A stretch of 64,000 bases of DNA, taken from the NCBI GenBank assembly GCA_037446555.1, contig JBBIIK010000010.1, positions 1-64,000 on the forward strand. The letters are read 5' to 3'. The notes under the pieces were generated by a model. The model was not told where the DNA came from. It worked only from the letters and a program-made list of their open reading frames with translations, and did not search any database. This stretch comes from JANWVO01 sp037446555. GTDB lineage: Bacteria; Acidobacteriota; Terriglobia; Bryobacterales; Bryobacteraceae. Position numbers and translations under genes: made by a program. The number at the start of each line of letters is the position of its first letter. Position 1 is the first letter of the stretch. This document shows positions 24,707 through 32,488 of this stretch, piece after piece.

Positions 24707-25122
24707 GCGCCGCCTGCGTCTTCGCCCCAATGCTTCCGCACGAATTCGAGGATGTCGAAGCTTTTCGCGGTGCGGCCGGGGAAGCAAAGGTTGACCGCGT
24801 CGAGTTCGTTGCCGGCGATGCGGAAGATGGTGGCCAGCTTGGTGATGACGAGCAACTCGAGGCCCTTTTCGTTGAGCCCGAACAGGGACATGGCGCCGCC
24901 GGCGCGCGCCACCTTGGTGTGGGCCATGACGAGGCAGCCGAGGGCGCTGGAATCGATGTAGGAGACGCGCGTCATATCGAGCACGATGTGGATGCGGCCG
25001 GCGCGGATGAGCTCCTCGAGTTGCGCGCGGAAACGCTCCACCGGCTCGCCGAGCACGAAGCGCCCTTCGAGTTCGAGGATCACAGCCCCGCCGCGTTCGC
25101 GCTGCGCGATTTGAAAAGACAT
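24703..25122 (-). CDS. STAS-domain anti-sigma factor antagonist
   Basis: The 139-residue protein resembles SpoIIAA/RsbV, which bind an anti-sigma kinase and release a sigma factor when unphosphorylated. The phospho-site loop reads VSYIDSSALGCLV with the DSS at 57-59, and the fold length is standard up to about residue 110, followed by a 30-residue C-terminal extension. No cognate kinase or sigma factor is nearby. It is coupled to the flavoprotein gene, suggesting a redox or stress output. Confidence 0.85.
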   Translation of the reverse strand: MSFQIAQRERGGAVILELEGRFVLGEPVERFRAQLEELIRAGRIHIVLDMTRVSYIDSSALGCLVMAHTKVARAGGAMSLFGLNEKGLELLVITKLATIFRIAGNELDAVNLCFPGRTAKSFDILEFVRKHWGEDAGGA

Positions 25123-25145
25123 TGGAACCCTATATTGTATCTTCG

Positions 25146-27140
25146 ATGGCACTCGACAACCTGACCCGGAGACAATTCGCGGCGGCCGCGGCGGGCGCGG
25201 TCCTGGCGGAGGCGCAAACGCCGCGGAGGCTGCGGCGCGCGGAGAGCTTTTTCGGCCTGCATTTCGACCTGCACCCGAACGAAACGGATACGGTGCTGGG
25301 GCGCGACGTGACTGCGGAAGCGGTGGGGCGGCTGCTGGACCGCGTGCAGCCGGACTTCGTGCAATATGACGCGAAGGGGCATCCGGGGTGGCTGGGGTGG
25401 CCGTCGGAGGTGGGGCCTCCGGCGCCGGGGATTGTGCGGGACTCGCTGGCGGTGTGGCGCGCGGAGACGGCGAAGCGCGGCGTGGCGCTGTACATTCACT
25501 TTTCGGGAGTATGGGACAGCGAGGCGGTGCGGCGGCATCCCGAGTGGGCGCGCGTGGCGCCGGAGGGCAAGCCGGACACGCGGCAGACGTCAACGTTCGG
25601 CCCGTACGTGGACCGGCTGATGATTCCGCAACTGAGGGAAGCGGCGACGAAGTATGAACTGGACGGCGTTTGGGTAGACGGGGAATGCTGGGCGACGAAC
25701 CCGGATTATTGCGAGGCGGCGCTGCGCGCCTTTGCGCGGGAGGCGCCGCGGAAGCCCGGGGAGCCGGGGTGGCGGGAATGGCTCGAATTCCAGCGCGAAC
25801 AGTTCCGGCGGTATGTGAGGCATTACGTGGAAGAGCTGCACCGGAGCCATCCGCGGTTTCAGATCGCTAGCAACTGGCTGTATTCGACGATGGTGCCGGA
25901 GGAGCCCACGCTGCCGGTGGATTTTCTGTCGGGCGATTATCTGGGCAACGCGAGCATTTCAACGGCGCGGCTGGAAGCGCGGTATCTGGCGCAGACGGGC
26001 AAGCCGTGGGATCTGATGGCGTGGGGATTTCAGCAGGCGGATTCGAACCGCGTGGGGCACGTCTTCAAGCCGGCGGTGCAGTTGATGCAGGAGGCGGGCA
26101 TCGTGCTGGCGCAGTCCGGCGGATTCCAGGTGTACTACCATCCGGCGCGGTCCGGGCATGTCGAAGAGGCACACATCGACACGATGGTGGCGCTGGCGCG
26201 GCATTGCCGATTTCGGCAGGAGTGGAGCCAAGGGACGGAGACGGTGCCGCAGATCGGTGTGGTGTTCTCGAAGGAGTCGTTGTATCAGACGGGCAACAAG
26301 CTCTTTGGCGGGTGGGGGCGGCTGTCTGATCCGGCGCGCGGGTGGGTGGACATGCTGCTGGAGTGCCAGTGGTCCGTGGACGTGCTGCCGGACTGGAAAC
26401 TCGGGCGAGGGGCCGCGCAGTATCCATTGATCGTGCTGCCGGATTGGGACGAGCCGGGCGAAGAGTGCCTGGAGACGCTGCTGGAGTATGCGCGGAACGG
26501 TGGCGTGCTGGTGGCGAGCGGAGCGCAAAATGCGGCCCGGCTGTCGGGGCGGCTGGGCATGAAGGCATCTGGGCAGCCGGCGCGGGTGCATGCGTGGCTG
26601 AAGTATGGGGTGCTGGGCAACGCCAGCGGGGTGTGGCTGGATCTGGAGCCGGGCTCCGGAGAGGTGGTGGATTGGCGTTTCAGCGAAGTGAACACGACAC
26701 GGAACGGAAAGCCGGCGGCCGTGGAGGCGCGGTGGGGCAGAGGCCGCGTGGTGGTTGCTCCGGGGCCGGTGGGCAGCGTGTTTGCGGCGACGCATGCGGC
26801 GGCGGTGCGGGAGTTCGGGCAAACGCTGATCCGGCGGCGGTTCCGGCCGCTCGTGCGGGTGGATGCGCCGCCGACTGTAGAGGTCGTGTTGCGACGAAAG
26901 GGCGAACAAACGCTGGTGCATCTCCTGAACACGACCGCGATGCAGGTGGCAGGCGAGTATGCGACGGTGGACTTTGCGCCGACAGTGGGGCCGGTGACTC
27001 TGGCAGTGCGGGGGCCCAAGCCGCGGGGGGCGAAGCTGGAGCCGGGTGGGGCGGAGATCGAATGGAGGCGCGCGGGGGATGAGTGGAGGGCGGTGATTCC
27101 GCGCCTGGAACTGCATTCGGTGGTGGTCATGGTAATATAA
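25146..27140 (+). CDS. Tat-exported glycoside-hydrolase-like protein
   Basis: The 664-residue protein starts with a twin-arginine signal (LTRRQFAAAAAGAVLAEAQ). A barrel-like domain follows, with FFGLHFDLHPNETD, PDFVQYDAKGHPGW and DGVWVDGECW, the last two typical of glycosidase barrels in which acidic residues sit at strand ends. From about 390 there is a Rossmann-like region (PLIVLPDWDEPGEECLETL) like the trimerisation domain of GH42-type enzymes, then a beta-rich C-terminus. It looks like an alpha-L-fucosidase or beta-galactosidase relative, but I cannot assign a family. The ATG at 25146 was taken because the Tat motif begins there. Confidence 0.65.
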   Translation: MALDNLTRRQFAAAAAGAVLAEAQTPRRLRRAESFFGLHFDLHPNETDTVLGRDVTAEAVGRLLDRVQPDFVQYDAKGHPGWLGWPSEVGPPAPGIVRDSLAVWRAETAKRGVALYIHFSGVWDSEAVRRHPEWARVAPEGKPDTRQTSTFGPYVDRLMIPQLREAATKYELDGVWVDGECWATNPDYCEAALRAFAREAPRKPGEPGWREWLEFQREQFRRYVRHYVEELHRSHPRFQIASNWLYSTMVPEEPTLPVDFLSGDYLGNASISTARLEARYLAQTGKPWDLMAWGFQQADSNRVGHVFKPAVQLMQEAGIVLAQSGGFQVYYHPARSGHVEEAHIDTMVALARHCRFRQEWSQGTETVPQIGVVFSKESLYQTGNKLFGGWGRLSDPARGWVDMLLECQWSVDVLPDWKLGRGAAQYPLIVLPDWDEPGEECLETLLEYARNGGVLVASGAQNAARLSGRLGMKASGQPARVHAWLKYGVLGNASGVWLDLEPGSGEVVDWRFSEVNTTRNGKPAAVEARWGRGRVVVAPGPVGSVFAATHAAAVREFGQTLIRRRFRPLVRVDAPPTVEVVLRRKGEQTLVHLLNTTAMQVAGEYATVDFAPTVGPVTLAVRGPKPRGAKLEPGGAEIEWRRAGDEWRAVIPRLELHSVVVMVI

Positions 27141-27157
27141 GGGTGTTCCCCCGGAAC

Positions 27158-27234
27158 GGGCTCGTAGCTCAGTTGGTTAGAGCGCTACCTTGACACGGTA
27201 GAGGTCGCAGATTCGAGTTCTGCCGAGCCCACCA
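27158..27234 (+). tRNA. tRNA-Val (anticodon GAC)
   Basis: All arms fold: acceptor GGGCTCG (27158-27164) with CGAGCCC (27224-27230), anticodon stem CTACC/GGTAG around loop TTGACAC, and T stem GCAGA/TCTGC around TTCGAGT. The anticodon GAC reads valine codons GUC and GUU. CCA is encoded. TAATAT at 27133-27138, 20 bp upstream and overlapping the end of the preceding gene, may be the -10 box. Confidence 0.95.
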
Positions 27235-27646
27235 CGCATCGAACTGCTCTCCCTTGCCTCCAAGAAGTGAAGGCGCACGCTCCGGCGGTTCAGAAGCGTG
27301 CGGCATTAGGGGTCGCGCACATCACGCGGACTGCCGAAGGCAAGAGCATTCCCGGATCAACAGCGAGCCGAATGGCCGGCTCCTTGCCATCAGGGGCCGT
27401 CGAGAGGGTCGCGAGCTGGCTGGGCGGCAGAAGTGATGCTGGGCGACGGCGCCGGCGTTTACGTACCAGAGGAGAGGGGGCGCGGCTAGTACCGGCAGTA
27501 CCCCTCGGTGCACCCAATAACCGTATTTTTCTGGGTGTTCCCCCGATTTTTCCCTTGACGATCACAGGGGGGTCTAGTACGATTGTGCGAGAAGGAGTAC
27601 CAATACTTTTGGAACTCACCCGTTAAGAATCTGGAGGAGAGGACAG
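27235..27646. other. Gap between tRNA-Val and the PEP-CTERM gene
   Basis: These 412 bp contain a promoter near the right end (27555-27583), but no gene that I recognise; short open frames here have no domain or ribosome-binding site. The DNA changes from GC-rich to more AT-rich towards the promoter. Confidence 0.5.
27555..27583 (+). promoter_or_regulatory. Sigma-70-type promoter of the PEP-CTERM gene
   Basis: TTGACG at 27555-27560 and TACGAT at 27578-27583 have a 17-bp spacer, a good match to the housekeeping consensus. The start of the coding region lies 63 bp downstream, preceded by an AGGAG-type ribosome-binding site. Confidence 0.6.
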
Positions 27647-28372
27647 ATGGTCAGATCTTGGCAACGAAATTTGGCGGCGGCGCTGATTGCAGTGGCTGTC
27701 GGTGTGTGCGCCGCGCCCATCCCGGGTTTGGTGAGCACAGGACAGGGAGCGCCCGGGAGCCCCGATCCGAACTGGGAGGTTTTCTTCAGTCCCGTGCCCG
27801 TAAGCAGCGGGTTCGTATTTTCGCCAGCTCAAATCACGGACAGCAGCACGTATCCGTTTCCCACCTGGGTCAACAATGCTCCCAACTCGCAGTGGATCTC
27901 GCCACAAGCCGGGTATGGAACCAACTACGGGAATTATGCCGATCCAGCCGGCTACTACTATTTCCGGCTCACTTTCAATTTGACCCCGGGTTATGACCCG
28001 GCCACAGCGACCTTCTCGTTCATGGTCGCGACCGACAATCTGTTGAACTCCGCCTGGGTGAACGGGAATCTGGTTCATCCCGGGAGCATGAACGGCTACA
28101 CGTCGATGACAGGCCCGTTCACGGTTGGCGGACCTGGCATTTTCCAGCCGGGGCTCAACAGTCTTGTGTTGATTGTATATAACCTTCCGGCGGTGACGAT
28201 TCCCGAGAATATCAATTCCTGGAACCCGGCGGGAGTCAATGTGGAGATCCTAAGTTCCTCGATCGACTTTGTTCCGCCTCCGCCCGGAGAGATTCCTGAG
28301 CCAGCGACGTTGTTGCTTTGCGGCGCGGGATTGCTGGCTATCGGTCTGCTTCGCACCAAGCGGAGCGTATAG
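27647..28372 (+). CDS. PEP-CTERM sorted exoprotein
   Basis: The 241-residue protein has an N-terminal signal peptide (cleavage near residue 22) and ends in the tripartite sorting tail: PEPATLLLCGAGLL, a hydrophobic segment, and basic RTKRSV. Exosortase (EpsH/XrtA) recognises this tail; such proteins are usually linked to exopolysaccharide-producing bacteria. The middle is Asn/Pro/Tyr-rich beta structure with YYYFRLTFNLTPGYDP and FMVATDNLLNSAWVNG, resembling domains that bind carbohydrate or ligands. It is a single-gene unit with its own promoter and terminator. The exosortase is not in the window. Confidence 0.88.
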   Translation: MVRSWQRNLAAALIAVAVGVCAAPIPGLVSTGQGAPGSPDPNWEVFFSPVPVSSGFVFSPAQITDSSTYPFPTWVNNAPNSQWISPQAGYGTNYGNYADPAGYYYFRLTFNLTPGYDPATATFSFMVATDNLLNSAWVNGNLVHPGSMNGYTSMTGPFTVGGPGIFQPGLNSLVLIVYNLPAVTIPENINSWNPAGVNVEILSSSIDFVPPPPGEIPEPATLLLCGAGLLAIGLLRTKRSV

Positions 28373-28395
28373 CGCGACAAAAGAAGCTTGCCGGA

Positions 28396-28428
28396 CACCC
28401 GCCATCCCGCGTGGCGGGTGCTCTTTTT
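28396..28428 (+). terminator. Rho-independent terminator of the PEP-CTERM gene
   Basis: CACCCGCCA at 28396-28404 pairs perfectly with TGGCGGGTG at 28412-28420 across a 7-base loop, followed by CTCTTTTT. It starts 24 bp after the stop codon. Confidence 0.88.
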
Positions 28429-28453
28429 CGGGCGCTGGATCCTTTCTGCCGGG

Positions 28454-28482
28454 TTTACATCGCCTATCCGACACGATATCGT
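28454..28482 (+). promoter_or_regulatory. Promoter of the NfeD-slipin operon
   Basis: TTTACA (28454-28459) and TATCGT (28477-28482) are separated by 17 bp, giving a very short leader before the ATG at 28501; GGGAGG just upstream of that ATG is a good ribosome-binding site. Confidence 0.5.
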
Positions 28483-28500
28483 TAGGGCGGGAGGCGCACT

Positions 28501-29787
28501 ATGAGACGGGCGCTTGGGGTGATGCTGTGCCTCACATCGTGGGCTTCTGCTTGTGTTCCCGGGCCCCGGGGCGATTCAAGCCAAGTCACCGCCGTGGATT
28601 TCCAATCGGTGATCCATCCTGTTTCGGTGGAGATCCTGCGTCACGCGCTCGAGCAAGCCAAGCAGGAGCGAGCGCAATTCGTGCTGATCCGGCTGAACAC
28701 GCCGGGCGGGCTGCTGGAGGCGACACGCGAGATCATTGAGGCGATCAGCGCGTCGCCGGTGCCGGTGGTGACTTTTGTGACGCCCTCCGGCGGGCGGGCG
28801 GCGTCGGCTGGGTTCTTCATTCTGCTGAGCGGCGACGTGGCGGCGATGGCTGCCGGAACGCGCACGGGGGCGGCGTCGCCGGTCACGCTGGGCGAGCCCA
28901 TGGATCCGGTGATGCGCAAGAAGGTGGAGAGCGACGCGGCGGCGGCGCTGCGCAGCATCGCGGCGCGGCACGGGCGCAACCTGCAAGCGGCAGAGGCGGC
29001 GGTGCTGCAAGCGAAGTCGTTCACGAGCGAGGAGGCGCTGAAGGAGAAGCTGGTAGACCTGGTGGTCCGCGACGAGCAGGAGTTGTGGGCGAAGCTGGAC
29101 GGCTGGCAGGTGAAGCGCGCGGACGGTTCAACGGCGACGCTGCGCACGGCGGGGCTGACGGTGCGCCTGTATGAGTTGACCTTGAGAGAGAGGGTGGTGC
29201 AGGCGCTGGCGGACCCGAACCTGGCGTTTCTGATCCTGGTGGTAGGGGGGCTGCTGCTGTACATGGAGTTCACGCAGCCGGGGATGATCCTGCCGGGCGT
29301 TTCAGGGGCGATCCTGATGCTGCTGGGGCTGCTGGCGCTGTCGGTGCTGCCGATCAACTTCGCGGCGGTGGGGCTGCTGGTGCTGGCGGTGGTGCTGTTC
29401 GTGCTGGAAGCGAAGATCGCTTCGCACGGAGTGCTGGCTGCGGGGGGCGTGGTGTCGATGGCGCTGGGCGCGGTGCTGCTGGTGGAGGGGCCGCCAGAGC
29501 TGCGCATCCGCTGGGCGACGGCGTTGGCGGTAAGCATTCCGTTCGGGTTGATCACGGTGTTTCTGCTCTCGCTGGCGATTCGCGCGCGGCTGAGGCCGCC
29601 GGCGACGGGCGTGGAGTCGCTGGCGGGCGGAACGGGCGTGGCGCAGACGGATCTGAACCCCACAGGGACGGTTTTCCTGCGGGGCGAGTACTGGAAGGCG
29701 ACGGCGGATGAGCCCATCGAGGCGGGCACGCGAGTGCGCGTGGAGGCCGTCCAGGGTTTGCATCTGCGGGTAAAGCGCGCACAATAG
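28501..29787 (+). CDS. NfeD-type membrane serine protease (long form)
   Basis: The 428-residue protein combines a signal-bearing ClpP/SppA-like protease domain, about four membrane helices and a C-terminal OB-fold NfeD domain. The catalytic Ser102 lies in GGRAASAGFF and a candidate catalytic Lys is at 140/141, after RLNTPGGLLEAT, as in the archaeal 1510-N protease that cleaves stomatin. The membrane segments run from about 225 to 360. The N-terminus (SACVPGP) could also be a lipoprotein signal. The slipin gene follows after 20 bp, the classic partnership, and the pair probably acts in membrane quality control. Confidence 0.88.
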   Translation: MRRALGVMLCLTSWASACVPGPRGDSSQVTAVDFQSVIHPVSVEILRHALEQAKQERAQFVLIRLNTPGGLLEATREIIEAISASPVPVVTFVTPSGGRAASAGFFILLSGDVAAMAAGTRTGAASPVTLGEPMDPVMRKKVESDAAAALRSIAARHGRNLQAAEAAVLQAKSFTSEEALKEKLVDLVVRDEQELWAKLDGWQVKRADGSTATLRTAGLTVRLYELTLRERVVQALADPNLAFLILVVGGLLLYMEFTQPGMILPGVSGAILMLLGLLALSVLPINFAAVGLLVLAVVLFVLEAKIASHGVLAAGGVVSMALGAVLLVEGPPELRIRWATALAVSIPFGLITVFLLSLAIRARLRPPATGVESLAGGTGVAQTDLNPTGTVFLRGEYWKATADEPIEAGTRVRVEAVQGLHLRVKRAQ

Positions 29788-29807
29788 GCGCAGGAAAGGA
29801 AATCATC

Positions 29808-30575
29808 ATGCTGCCGGTTCCGATGATCGTTCTGTTCATCCTCATCCTCTATCTGCTGTCGGCGATCAAGATCCTGAACGAGTACGAGCGGGGAGTGATC
29901 TTCCGGCTCGGGCGCGTGCTGCCGAAGCCGAAGGGGCCGGGCTTTATTCTGGTCTTTCAGCCGATCGACCGGATGGTGCGGGTGTCTCTGCGGATCGAGA
30001 CGCTCGACGTGCCCTCTCAGGACGTGGTGACGCGCGACAACGTGACCGTGAAGGTGAACGCGGTAGTGTTCTTCCGCGTGGTGGATCCGCAGAAAGCGGT
30101 GCTGGAGGTGGCGAACTATCTGTACGCCACTTCGCAGCTGGCGCAGACGACGCTGCGGAGCATCCTGGGCGAGGTGGAGCTGGACGAGCTGCTGAGCCAG
30201 CGCGAGAAGCTGAACATGCGCCTCCAGGAAGTGCTGGACCAGGACACCGACTCGTGGGGCGTGAAAGTGGTGAAGGTGGAAGTGAAGCAGGTGGACCTGC
30301 CGGACATGATGGTGCGGGCGATCGCGCGGCAGGCGGAAGCCGAGCGCGAGCGGCGCGCAAAGATCATCCATGCCGACGGAGAGTATGCAGCGGCGGAGAA
30401 GCTGGCGATGGCGGCGGCCACGATCCAGAAGGAGCCGGTGGCAATCCAACTGCGGTACTTGCAGACGCTGATCGAGATCGGGTCGGAGAAGAACACGACG
30501 GTGGTGTTCCCGTTGCCGATCGACATCATCTCCGGCGTGAAGAAGATTCTCGACTCGGGAAAGAGCGAAGGCTAG
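29808..30575 (+). CDS. Slipin (SPFH/stomatin-family membrane protein)
   Basis: The 255-residue protein has one N-terminal membrane helix (residues 5-24). An SPFH domain follows, starting NEYERGVIFRLGRVL and containing TRDNVTVKVNAVVFFRVVDP, then an Ala/Glu-rich coiled coil (RQAEAERERRAKIIHADGE). Slipins form large membrane rings and are cleaved or regulated by NfeD proteases; here the two genes are adjacent on one strand. The ribosome-binding site AAAGGAAA precedes the ATG. Confidence 0.92.
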   Translation: MLPVPMIVLFILILYLLSAIKILNEYERGVIFRLGRVLPKPKGPGFILVFQPIDRMVRVSLRIETLDVPSQDVVTRDNVTVKVNAVVFFRVVDPQKAVLEVANYLYATSQLAQTTLRSILGEVELDELLSQREKLNMRLQEVLDQDTDSWGVKVVKVEVKQVDLPDMMVRAIARQAEAERERRAKIIHADGEYAAAEKLAMAAATIQKEPVAIQLRYLQTLIEIGSEKNTTVVFPLPIDIISGVKKILDSGKSEG

Positions 30576-30736
30576 GCGCAGGCGCGTCACGAAGCTGTCA
30601 TTCTTCCCTGCCCCGGGCTGAAGTACACTAAAAGTTCGCCGCCCACGGCCCCACAGGCGGGGCGCGCGCCGCGCAAGGCGCATGCGGGGCGCCGGGCGGC
30701 GCCTCAGTTCGACCAAATGCACAGGGAGGGATTCGC

Positions 30737-31300
30737 ATGGCACTCACCGAATCCACGATGAAGGAACTGGGCGCAGCGCTGCCGCAGTTCACGCTGGCGG
30801 ATGTGGTGACCGGGCGGATGGTTTCGCCGGAGGACTACCGGGATCGTAAGGCGCTGCTGGTGATGTTCATTTGCAGGCACTGCCCGTACGTGAAGCATGT
30901 AGAGCTGGAGCTGGCGCGCCTGGGCAAGGATTACGAGGGCAAGTCCGTGGGCATCATCGCGATTTCCTCGAACGATGCTCTCAATTATCCGGACGACGCG
31001 CCGGAGAGTCTGAAGGAACAGGCCTTGCATCTGGGCTTCGCGTTCCCGTATTGCTATGACGAATCGCAGGAGGTGGCGCGGGCGTTCGATGCGGCCTGCA
31101 CGCCGGATTTCTTCCTGTATGACGAGCAGCGGAAGCTGGTCTACCGCGGGCAGCTGGACGACAGCCGTCCTGGGAATGGACGCCCGTTGACGGGGGCGGA
31201 CTTGCGGGCATCGATCGATGCGGTGCTGGAAGGAAAGCCGGTGAGTGCGAATCAGAAGCCGAGCGCCGGTTGCAACATCAAGTGGAAGAGTTCGCGCTGA
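30737..31300 (+). CDS. Thioredoxin-like (AhpC/TSA superfamily) protein
   Basis: The 187-residue protein has the fold of redoxins in which the active site reads CRHCPYVKH (Cys46 and Cys49), typical of a cytoplasmic thioredoxin-like group with CxHCPY. A long insert (SSNDALNYPDDAPESLKEQA) follows the second strand, and the cis-Pro region is TPDFFLYDEQ. It lacks a signal peptide. Physiological partners are unknown. GGGAGG lies upstream of the ATG. Confidence 0.8.
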   Translation: MALTESTMKELGAALPQFTLADVVTGRMVSPEDYRDRKALLVMFICRHCPYVKHVELELARLGKDYEGKSVGIIAISSNDALNYPDDAPESLKEQALHLGFAFPYCYDESQEVARAFDAACTPDFFLYDEQRKLVYRGQLDDSRPGNGRPLTGADLRASIDAVLEGKPVSANQKPSAGCNIKWKSSR

Positions 31301-31380
31301 CGCGCCTGCGGGACTTCCTGCAAGCGGCAGCAACGGATGATTCCGAGGTTTCGGCCTGACAGTAACGGGGTGAGTCTCAC

Positions 31381-32487
31381 GTGAGTTCGACAAAAGATGC
31401 GCCACTGGCGGCTTGCGGCGAAGAAGTCTTGCGCGCCGGACGCTGGTTTCTGCGCAGCGGAATTCAGGAGTCCCATGGCGGCGTGGCCCGCTACCGCTTC
31501 ATCGCGGAGCGCCGAAACGCGGGCATATCCACGGAGATCACCGGCTACACGGTTTCCGCGCTGCTGGAGCTACACGAGCGGACGGGCACGCAGGAGTATC
31601 TCGAAGGAGCGCGGCGCGCGGGAGAGTTCTTGTGCCGCGCGTGGGACGAGGAAGCCCATGCAATGCCGTTCGAGTGGAGCGTCAACGGCGGCTCGCAGCG
31701 CCTCAGCTACTTCTTTGACAACGGCATCATCGCCCGCGGGCTGCTCCGGCTGTGGCGCGCCACGGGCGAGCCGCGGTACCGCGTGGTGGCGGAGCGCTGC
31801 GCGGAAACGATGGAGCGGGATTTCGTAAACTCGCAAGACATCCATCCGATTCTCGCGCTGCCTTCGAAGGAGCCTTTCCCGCGCGACGGGCGGTGGTCGA
31901 AGTCCAGCGGATGTTATCAGTTGAAGTCGGCGCTGGCATGGCTGGAGGTGGCCGAGGTAACCGGAGAAGGGCGGCTGGCCGCAGTGTTCGAACGGGCGTT
32001 GCAAATGGGGCTGGCCACGCACGGGCAGTTTCTGGATGCAGCGCCGGATGATCCTGGCCGCATGGACAGGCTTCATGCCTACAGCTATTTTCTGGAAGCG
32101 CTGCTGGCGCGGCCGGAGAGTCAGGCGGTTCGGGAGGCGTTGCGGCAAGGGATCGCGCGCGTTGCGTACGAACTCCGGCGGATCCGGGCAGAATTCGAGC
32201 GCTCCGACGTCAACGCGCAGCTGCTTCGCGTGCGGCTGTGGGCAGAGGCGATGGGGCTGGTTCCTCTGGACGAACGGGCCGCAGCGGAGGAGGCGGAGCG
32301 CGCCGCCGCCTATCAGATGATCTCGTCAGATCCGGCCACCGATGGAGGCTTCAATTTCGGTTCGCGCGGCGGCAGCCTTTCCAGCTACGCCAATCCGGTG
32401 TCCACGGCGTTCTGCCTGCAAGCGCTGGCGATGTGGGAGGAGCGGCGCAACGGCGGTCTGAGGACTCCCTGGCACAGGCTGATCTGA
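31381..32487 (+). CDS. Alpha-helical barrel protein, possible sugar-modifying enzyme
   Basis: The 368-residue protein consists of paired helices resembling an (alpha/alpha)6 toroid. Repeating units carry GYTVSALLELHERTG, YFFDNGIIARGLLRLW, CYQLKSALAWLEVAEVTG and AYSYFLEALL, each with an aromatic/acidic tip. Such toroids occur in glycoside hydrolases of unsaturated uronyl type and in sugar epimerases, but I see no diagnostic catalytic pair. The GTG start is supported by GGGGTGAG upstream. The glycosyltransferase gene starts one base after its stop, so both probably act on the same glycan. Confidence 0.6.
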   Translation: MSSTKDAPLAACGEEVLRAGRWFLRSGIQESHGGVARYRFIAERRNAGISTEITGYTVSALLELHERTGTQEYLEGARRAGEFLCRAWDEEAHAMPFEWSVNGGSQRLSYFFDNGIIARGLLRLWRATGEPRYRVVAERCAETMERDFVNSQDIHPILALPSKEPFPRDGRWSKSSGCYQLKSALAWLEVAEVTGEGRLAAVFERALQMGLATHGQFLDAAPDDPGRMDRLHAYSYFLEALLARPESQAVREALRQGIARVAYELRRIRAEFERSDVNAQLLRVRLWAEAMGLVPLDERAAAEEAERAAAYQMISSDPATDGGFNFGSRGGSLSSYANPVSTAFCLQALAMWEERRNGGLRTPWHRLI

Positions 32488-32488
32488 G

